Source: Rhodoferax sp.
GTDB taxonomy: Bacteria; Pseudomonadota; Gammaproteobacteria; Burkholderiales; Burkholderiaceae_C
Assembly: GCA_028711355.1 (NCBI GenBank)
Contig: JAQTSL010000120.1
Location: 1-9,892, forward strand
Direction: 5' to 3'
Length of the DNA stretch: 9,892 nucleotides
A program made the position numbers and the translations under genes. A model generated the notes under the pieces. The model had not been told where the DNA came from, made no database searches, and saw only the letters and a list, made by a program, of their open reading frames with translations. Numbering within the stretch: position 1 is the first letter of the stretch; each line of letters opens with the position of its first letter. Of the stretch, positions 5,533-9,892 are shown piece by piece.

Positions 5533-6921
5533 ATGCACATTCATATTCTTGGTATTTGCGGGACCTTTATGGGCGGCTTGGCAGCCTTGGCGCGTGAGGC
5601 TGGCCACACGGTCACCGGCTGCGACGCCGGTGTTTATCCCCCCATGAGCGACCAGTTGCGCGCGCTGGGCATTGATCTGATCGAGGGTTTTGGCGCTGAC
5701 CAGTTGGCACTACAGCCCGACCTGTACGTGGTAGGCAACGTGGTCAGCCGCGCCCACCTGGCCGACGGCAGCGCCAAATTTCCCCTGATGGAAGCTATTT
5801 TGGACGCGGGCCTGCCCTACACCAGTGGCCCACAATGGCTGGCCGAACACATTTTGCAAGGCCGCCACGTGGTGGCGATTGCCGGCACGCACGGCAAAAC
5901 CACCACCACTGCCATGACCACCTGGATACTGGAGCAGGCCGGATTGCAACCCGGTTTTTTGGTGGGCGGCGTGCCGCTGAACTTTGGCGTATCCGCGCGC
6001 CTGGGGCAAGGCCGGGCGTTTGTGATCGAGGCTGACGAATACGACACCGCGTTTTTTGACAAACGCAGCAAGTTTGTGCACTACCGCCCGCGCACCGCGG
6101 TGCTGAACAACCTGGAGTTCGATCACGCCGATATTTTCGACGACCTGGCAGCGATTGAGCGTCAGTTTCACCATTTGGTGCGGACCGTTCCCGGCGCCGG
6201 TGCGCATGGCAGTGGCCGCGTCATCGCCAATGGCCTAGAAGAATCACTGACGCGCGTGCTGCACGCGGGCTGCTGGAGCGAACTGCGCAGCTTTGGCTCA
6301 GCGGTGAGCGACTTTACCGCCGATGGCCCAGCGGATGACTTTGACGTGCTGCATCAGGGACGGATGGCAGGGCACGTGCGCTGGAATCTGACTGGCATCC
6401 ACAACCAGCTCAACGCACTGGCCGCCATTGCTGCTGCCGACCATTTGGCGGTCGATCCAAAGCAGGCGGCGCAGGCACTGGCCAGCTTTGAGAATGTCAA
6501 ACGCCGCATGGAACAGCGTGGCAGTGTGGCCGGCGTCACGGTCTATGACGACTTTGCCCATCACCCCACGGCGATTCGCACCACGCTGGACGGCCTGCGC
6601 CGCACGCTGCCAGCCGGCCAGCGCATTCTGGCGGTGTTTGAGCCACGCTCCAACACCATGAAACTGGGCACCATGAAGGCGCTGCTGCCCTGGAGCCTGG
6701 AGCGCGCTGACCTGTCGTTTTGCCACAGCGCCGGATTGGGCTGGGACGCGGCCGCAGCGCTGGCGCCCATGGGGAGCAAGGTACAGGTGTTTGACCAGCT
6801 CGATGCGTTGGTCACAGCGGTCACACAAGCCGCCCGCAGTGGTGACCAGATTGTTTGCATGAGCAACGGCAGCTTCGGCGGTGTGCCCGCCAAGTTGCTT
6901 CAAGCGCTACAGAATAAGTAG
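5533..6921 (+). CDS. mpl: UDP-N-acetylmuramate:L-alanyl-gamma-D-glutamyl-meso-diaminopimelate ligase
   Basis: Mpl attaches the recycled tripeptide L-Ala-gamma-D-Glu-mesoDap to UDP-MurNAc with ATP, in cytoplasmic peptidoglycan recycling. The protein is 462 residues (E. coli about 457) and is complete. The N-terminal Rossmann-like domain begins MHIHILGICGTFMGG, the signature that separates Mpl from MurC. The Mur ligase central domain has the P-loop GTHGKTTTT (118-126), EADEYD (166-171), and NNLEFDHADIFDD (192-204) for metal and nucleotide. The C-terminal domain shows VYDDFAHHPTAI (337-348), EPRSNTMK (370-377) and MSNGSFGG (443-450). The ATG at 5533 is the natural family start. No Shine-Dalgarno precedes it, and a -10-like TAAAAT sits 6 nt upstream, so the mRNA may be leaderless. 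It converges on aroG, with paired hairpins directly after its stop. Confidence 0.97.
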   Translation: MHIHILGICGTFMGGLAALAREAGHTVTGCDAGVYPPMSDQLRALGIDLIEGFGADQLALQPDLYVVGNVVSRAHLADGSAKFPLMEAILDAGLPYTSGPQWLAEHILQGRHVVAIAGTHGKTTTTAMTTWILEQAGLQPGFLVGGVPLNFGVSARLGQGRAFVIEADEYDTAFFDKRSKFVHYRPRTAVLNNLEFDHADIFDDLAAIERQFHHLVRTVPGAGAHGSGRVIANGLEESLTRVLHAGCWSELRSFGSAVSDFTADGPADDFDVLHQGRMAGHVRWNLTGIHNQLNALAAIAAADHLAVDPKQAAQALASFENVKRRMEQRGSVAGVTVYDDFAHHPTAIRTTLDGLRRTLPAGQRILAVFEPRSNTMKLGTMKALLPWSLERADLSFCHSAGLGWDAAAALAPMGSKVQVFDQLDALVTAVTQAARSGDQIVCMSNGSFGGVPAKLLQALQNK

Positions 6922-6922
6922 T

Positions 6923-6977
6923 CACCAGCGCTTATTCAATAAGCGCTGGTGGCTAAAAAGAATGCAACTTTTTAGCC
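6923..6977. terminator. Twin hairpins between convergent mpl and aroG
   Basis: Hairpin A begins one base after the mpl stop: a perfect 13-bp stem pairs 6923-6935 with 6939-6951, with a 3-nt loop (TCA). Hairpin B is a perfect 10-bp stem pairing 6951-6960 with 6968-6977, with a 7-nt loop. They share base 6951, and hairpin B contains the aroG stop codon (6972-6974). B carries AAAAAG in one arm and CTTTTT in the other, so each strand has a short T-run. Neither is a textbook terminator with a trailing T-tract, but position between convergent genes and structure on both strands suggest a bidirectional 3' end. The AGCGCTTATT core followed by GGCTA resembles intergenic elements I remember from Comamonadaceae genomes. 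Confidence 0.6.
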
Positions 6978-8105
6978 GCGACGCGCCTTCACCGCTTGCG
7001 ACAACAGGTCCAGGCACTTCAGCGAATCGTCCCAGCCCAGGCAGGCGTCGGTAATGCTCTTGCCGTATTCAAGCTTGTCGGTTTTGTCCTTGCCCGGCGT
7101 GAACTTCTGCGCTCCGGCGTGGAGGTTACTTTCCACCATCACGCCAAACACCTGGCGCGAGCCCGCGCGGATTTGTGCGGCAATGTCGCGCGCTACTTCC
7201 AACTGCTTTTCGTGCTGCTTGCTGCTGTTGGCGTGGCTGCAGTCCACCATCAGGGTGGCGGGCAGTTTGGCCTTGACCAAATCGTCGCAGGCGGCTTTGA
7301 CGCTTGCGGCATCAAAATTGGGCGCCTTGCCGCCACGCAAAATCACGTGACAGTCGCGGTTGCCATTGGTCTGCACAATCGCTACGCGTCCGCTCTTGTG
7401 AACTGACAAGAAATGGTGAGCACCGGCAGCGGCCTGAATGGCGTCGGTGGCGATCCTGATATTGCCGTCGGTGCCGTTCTTGAAACCAATCGGTGCCGAC
7501 AGGCCCGAGGCCAGTTCCCGGTGCACCTGGCTTTCGGTGGTACGCGCGCCAATCGCACCCCAACTGATCAGGTCACCCAGGTATTGCGGCGAAATCACGT
7601 CCAGAAACTCGCTACCCGCGGGCAAGCCCAGACCGTTGATCTCGATCAGCAACTGGCGTGCGATGCGCAGCCCTTCATCAATGCGAAACGATTCGTCCAG
7701 ATACGGGTCGTTGATCAGGCCCTTCCAGCCAACGGTGGTGCGGGGTTTTTCAAAATACACCCGCATCACAATTTCCAGCGTGTCCGCGTGCTTTTGACGC
7801 TGCACCACCAGTCGGCGTGCGTAGTCCATGGCGGCGGCCGGATTGTGAATCGAACATGGCCCGATGATCACCAGCAAGCGGTCGTCCTTGCCGGTCATGA
7901 TCTGGTGGATGTTGCGCCGCGTGGCGCTAATCATCTTTTCGACCGGGGTACCCGCAATCGGGAAAAAACGAATCAGATGCTCTGGCGGGGGAAGCACGGT
8001 GATGTCCTTGATGCGCTGGTTGTCGGTCTGACCGGTACGGTCGGTAGCGGGGCTGGACAGGCCAGCGCCCCAGGCATCCTGTTCAATCGTCACTTTGGCA
8101 TTCAT
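6972..8105 (-). CDS. aroG: 3-deoxy-7-phosphoheptulonate (DAHP) synthase, class I
   Basis: DAHP synthase condenses phosphoenolpyruvate and erythrose-4-phosphate, the committed step of the shikimate pathway. The product is 377 residues, about 25 longer than E. coli AroG at the N-terminus. Metal ligands appear as C84 (GPCS), H291 (DCSHANSSKQ), E325 (VMVESN) and D353 (SITDACLGW). Substrate residues are R115 and K120 in MRVYFEKPRTTVGWKG, R188 (IGART), K209 (GFKNGTDGN) and R257 (LRGGK). I chose the ATG at 8105 (MNAKVTIEQD) because AAAGG lies 9 nt upstream. An ATG at 8114 abuts that site, and a TTG at 8138 lies in the terminator T-tract. The symbol aroG is by similarity; whether it is inhibited by Phe, Tyr or Trp cannot be read directly. 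It is preceded by an aromatic leader peptide and terminator, so it is probably controlled by attenuation. Confidence 0.95.
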   Translation of the reverse strand: MNAKVTIEQDAWGAGLSSPATDRTGQTDNQRIKDITVLPPPEHLIRFFPIAGTPVEKMISATRRNIHQIMTGKDDRLLVIIGPCSIHNPAAAMDYARRLVVQRQKHADTLEIVMRVYFEKPRTTVGWKGLINDPYLDESFRIDEGLRIARQLLIEINGLGLPAGSEFLDVISPQYLGDLISWGAIGARTTESQVHRELASGLSAPIGFKNGTDGNIRIATDAIQAAAGAHHFLSVHKSGRVAIVQTNGNRDCHVILRGGKAPNFDAASVKAACDDLVKAKLPATLMVDCSHANSSKQHEKQLEVARDIAAQIRAGSRQVFGVMVESNLHAGAQKFTPGKDKTDKLEYGKSITDACLGWDDSLKCLDLLSQAVKARRG

Positions 8106-8136
8106 CAATCGCATCCTTTCAGGTTCGGGAAGACAC

Positions 8137-8169
8137 AAAAAAAAACCGCCGGGGTGAGCGGCGGTTTTT
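8137..8169 (-). terminator. Attenuator terminator in the aroG leader
   Basis: Read on the minus strand, an 11-bp stem (AAAAACCGCCG, 8169-8159, with CGGCGGTTTTT, 8151-8141) closes a 7-nt loop, and T continues to 8137 for a nine-T tract. It ends 23 bp before the Shine-Dalgarno-to-ATG stretch closes on aroG at 8105, so if always active it would silence aroG. It also sits 30 bp after the stop of an aromatic leader peptide. The arms are nearly palindromic, so a plus-strand hairpin also exists, but no plus-strand gene ends here. Confidence 0.92.
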
Positions 8170-8199
8170 GGAGGATCAGGACGTTTTAATCAGGTACGC

Positions 8200-8268
8200 T
8201 CAGAACTCTCTACCGCCAACAGCGCGTGAGTACCAAAAGTAGCTAAAGAAAAAAATCACCGACTTCAT
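8200..8268 (-). CDS. Aromatic-rich leader peptide of the aroG attenuator
   Basis: A 22-codon ORF begins MKSVIFFFSYFWY and ends GREF before TGA at 8202-8200. Seven of the eight codons 6-13 are aromatic: Phe6, Phe7, Phe8, Tyr10, Phe11, Trp12, Tyr13. All three aromatic amino acids are represented, which fits control of the step common to all three pathways. The start lies 20 bp after the stop of the upstream epimerase-like gene and the stop lies 30 bp before the terminator stem. By analogy with the trp, pheA and pheST leaders, a ribosome stalled on these codons would leave the later leader free to form an antiterminator. No strong Shine-Dalgarno is seen. A weak extended -10 (TGCTACAGT, 8285-8277) lies just upstream without a clear -35. 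It is too short for routine gene callers. Confidence 0.85.
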   Translation of the reverse strand: MKSVIFFFSYFWYSRAVGGREF

Positions 8269-8288
8269 GGCTGCGCACTGTAGCACAG

Positions 8289-9248
8289 TCATCTGGCGGG
8301 ACGCACGACCAGCCCCTGCGCCACCGTCGGATAGCGCAGCGTCAGGCGCAGCTCTTTTTTCAGGCGCGTGTTGTCCATGCGGCGCGACTCGCTCATGAAG
8401 CTGAGCAACAGCAGCGACATATGTTGCGGCGCGGTGCTACGCGGCAACCGTGTCGGCCGCGCCAGCCCATACAGGTCGGCGGCCAGATCAAAATAGTCGC
8501 CCATCTTGAGCACGCTGTCGTCGTTGGCGTTGTAAATGCGCTGCGGCGCGCCACGCCACAGCGCGGCCACGCAGGCGCGCGCCAGGTCATCGGCGTGCAC
8601 ATGGTTGGTAAACACATCGTCCTGGGCGCACAACACCGGCGTGCCCCTGATCAGCCGCTCGCGCGGCGTGCCGCCGACCCGATCGGGTGCGTAGATGCCC
8701 GGAATGCGCAGCACCGTGCAGGTGACGGCTGCCGCACGACCCAGATGACGCACCAAATTTTCAGCAACAATTCGCCGCTGAGCCCTTGCTGTGTGTGCGT
8801 TGGCAGCTCTTGTTTCTGTAACGAATTCGCCCCCACAATCACCGTACACACCGCTGGTGGATCCATAGACCAGCGATTGCGGCGGGGTGCGCTGGCGCAG
8901 CGTGCGGATCAACGCCAGCGTGCGCGGGTCGCCGTCGCCGCTCTCCGGTGGCGGCGCCAAATGCACCACCCGTGTGGCCAAACCGGCCAGCCGGGTCAGG
9001 CTGGCGGGGCGGTCCAGATTGCCCACCAAGGGTGTGATGCCAAGCGCGCGCAAATCGGCCACCCGGCTGGCGCTGGAGGTCAACGCCAGTAGGCGCACCC
9101 GACCCTTTAACTGTGCAGCCACCCGCACGCCGACGTCGCCACACCCTACCAGCAACACGCGTTCACGTCGAAAACGCGCTGGCAAGGCGCCGGGCCGGGT
9201 GGCATACAGCAGCGGATGGGGGCTTCGCAAAGCAGGCAAAATCAGCAC
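8289..9248 (-). CDS. NAD(P)-binding SDR/epimerase-like protein (atypical, YeeZ-like)
   Basis: This 319-residue protein is of the extended or atypical short-chain dehydrogenase type; substrate unknown. The Rossmann motif VLLVGCGDVG (31-40) follows a 30-residue N-terminal lead. Further landmarks are LVYGSTSGVYGD (126-137), LRIPGIYAPDR (180-190) and NHVHADDLARA (215-225), typical of NAD-dependent epimerase/dehydratase folds and of E. coli YeeZ-like proteins. The usual catalytic YxxxK is not evident where expected: the segment reads TARAQRRIVAE (153-163). It may be a non-classical enzyme or a binding protein. The start is uncertain. The longest frame begins with GTG at 9248, and an AAAGG just upstream would better serve a TTG at 9239. 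It shares a 47-bp gap with the divergent reductase gene and runs into the aroG leader 20 bp downstream. Confidence 0.82.
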   Translation of the reverse strand: MLILPALRSPHPLLYATRPGALPARFRRERVLLVGCGDVGVRVAAQLKGRVRLLALTSSASRVADLRALGITPLVGNLDRPASLTRLAGLATRVVHLAPPPESGDGDPRTLALIRTLRQRTPPQSLVYGSTSGVYGDCGGEFVTETRAANAHTARAQRRIVAENLVRHLGRAAAVTCTVLRIPGIYAPDRVGGTPRERLIRGTPVLCAQDDVFTNHVHADDLARACVAALWRGAPQRIYNANDDSVLKMGDYFDLAADLYGLARPTRLPRSTAPQHMSLLLLSFMSESRRMDNTRLKKELRLTLRYPTVAQGLVVRPAR

Positions 9249-9295
9249 CTTTGAAATTGGTCAGAAGACGCCAAGGATAACCACAACACACTCCG

Positions 9296-9892
9296 ATGAA
9301 TCAACCCAGCGCCAATTTCCAGGTCAGCGTCGCGCCCAGCGGCCGAACTTTTGCCGTTGCACCCGACGAAACCATTCTGGCCGCCGGCATTCGCCAGGGT
9401 GTCAACCTGCCCTATGGCTGCAAAGACGGCGCCTGCGGCGTGTGCAAATGCAAACTGCTCAGCGGTGAGGTCACACTGGGCACGCACCAGGACAAGGCAC
9501 TCAGTGCCAATGAGCAGGCGCAAGGCTATATCCTGACCTGCTGCGCCAGCGTCAGCAGTGACCTGGCGCTGGAGTCGCGCCAGGTCACCCCCGAAGGCGC
9601 GCTGCCGATCAAAAAGATGCCTACGCGCGTGCGCCAGATGGAGCAACTGTCTGACGACGTGATGCGCCTGCAGTTGCAACTGCCCGTCAGTGAAGTGTTT
9701 CAGTACCACGCCGGGCAATACGTAGAGTTTCTGCTGAAAGACGGCATGCGCCGCAGTTACAGCATGGCCAACGCGCCACACCGCATTGGCGAGGGGCTGG
9801 AGCTGCACCTCCGCCATTTGCCAGGTGGCCTGTTCACCGACCAGGTGTTTGGCAGCATGAAAGAAAAAGACATTCTGCGGGTGGAAGGCCCG
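9296..9892 (+). CDS. 2Fe-2S ferredoxin-FNR type reductase (3' truncated)
   Basis: The frame starts at ATG 9296 and is open to the window end, giving 199 residues. The plant-type [2Fe-2S] domain (about 8-95) has the cluster motif CKDGACGVC (C42, C47, C50) and a fourth ligand at C82 in LTCCA. The FAD-binding beta-barrel begins near residue 107, with the flavin motif RSYSMAN (153-159). The NAD(P)H-binding domain would follow past the window. This order is that of AscD/CDP-6-deoxy-delta-3,4-glucoseen reductase-like proteins and of oxygenase reductase components. In Burkholderiales the former name is often applied without evidence, and the electron acceptor is unknown. An in-frame TAA at 9278-9280 rules out an earlier start. 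The nearest purine-rich site, AAGGA, is about 18 nt upstream, farther than usual. TTGAAA (9251-9256) with GATAAC (9276-9281) is a weak promoter candidate. Confidence 0.92.
   Translation, partial: MNQPSANFQVSVAPSGRTFAVAPDETILAAGIRQGVNLPYGCKDGACGVCKCKLLSGEVTLGTHQDKALSANEQAQGYILTCCASVSSDLALESRQVTPEGALPIKKMPTRVRQMEQLSDDVMRLQLQLPVSEVFQYHAGQYVEFLLKDGMRRSYSMANAPHRIGEGLELHLRHLPGGLFTDQVFGSMKEKDILRVEGP

Larger units (their letters stand above)
8137..8268 (-). promoter_or_regulatory. Aromatic amino acid transcription attenuator (whole leader)
   Basis: Within this region the hexamer GGCGGT occurs at 8217-8212, in leader codons 18-19, and again as the start of the terminator 3' arm (8150-8145). Both can pair with ACCGCC (8165-8160), so pairing with the upstream copy would block the terminator. 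A second upstream hexamer, TGAGCG (8202-8197), which includes the leader stop codon, can pair with CGCTCA (8160-8155) in the terminator arm and loop. A GGTAC (8234-8230, in the Trp-Tyr codons) can pair with GTACC (8197-8193), a possible first hairpin that a stalled ribosome would prevent. Hand-drawn pairings, no energies calculated. Confidence 0.75.

Noticed and set aside
6298..6903. 201-codon open frame on the minus strand, and a second at 5710-6207
   Set aside because: Both are antisense to intact mpl and show shadow-like composition without motifs.
8106..8138. Longer aroG starts at TTG 8138 or ATG 8114
   Set aside because: The TTG sits in the T-tract of the attenuator and the ATG abuts the Shine-Dalgarno. 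The ATG at 8105 has correct spacing.
7413..8189. 258-codon open frame on the plus strand
   Set aside because: It is antisense to aroG and runs over its attenuator. His/Gln/Gly-rich composition and no domain.
9242..9817. 191-codon open frame on the minus strand
   Set aside because: It is antisense to the ferredoxin-reductase gene, whose cluster cysteines and flavin motif make it the real gene.

Overview
The window looks like chromosomal DNA of a betaproteobacterium in the Burkholderiales, most likely a Comamonadaceae member of the Rhodoferax/Polaromonas type. This rests on high GC content, the run accB-accC-prmA-zinc-ribbon/DUF3426, a lysine/alanine-rich H1-like histone, an mpl gene beside a small conserved unknown, and a hairpin element of a style I associate with that family. 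The assignment is from memory of gene order, not from a search.

Layout from left to right. Positions 1-279 (+) hold the 3' end of a histone H1-like gene built of 18-bp repeats, followed by a strong intrinsic terminator (306-338). From 5496 down to 338 all genes read on the minus strand: a conserved unknown (5496-4906), a TlpA-like thioredoxin (4900-4361), accB (4235-3774), accC (3758-2409), prmA (2259-1369) and a membrane-anchored zinc-ribbon/DUF3426 protein (1330-338). A candidate accBC promoter overlaps the end of the TlpA gene. A 76-bp double-hairpin element sits between accC and prmA. mpl (5533-6921, +) diverges from the unknown gene across only 36 bp and converges on aroG, with two back-to-back perfect hairpins between them. 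aroG (8105-6972, -) encodes a DAHP synthase. Upstream of it, on the same strand, is an SDR/epimerase-like gene (9248-8289), and the window ends inside a divergent ferredoxin-FNR reductase gene (9296 onward, +). No stretch over 300 bp lacks a gene.

The most interesting element is in the gap between the epimerase-like gene and aroG. A 22-codon ORF (8268-8200, -) carries seven aromatic codons in eight (FFFSYFWY, residues 6-13). It is followed by an intrinsic terminator with a nine-U tract (8169-8137) just before the aroG ribosome binding site. The terminator's 5' arm can also pair with a GGCGGT copy inside the leader ORF. This is the architecture of ribosome-mediated transcription attenuation that senses Phe, Tyr and Trp together, placed in front of the first enzyme of the shikimate pathway.

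Functionally the window combines fatty-acid initiation (AccB/AccC), peptidoglycan recycling (Mpl), ribosomal protein methylation (PrmA), thiol redox chemistry (TlpA-like), aromatic amino acid synthesis (AroG) and flavin/iron-sulfur electron transfer. It is a mostly housekeeping region, not a mobile or accessory island.
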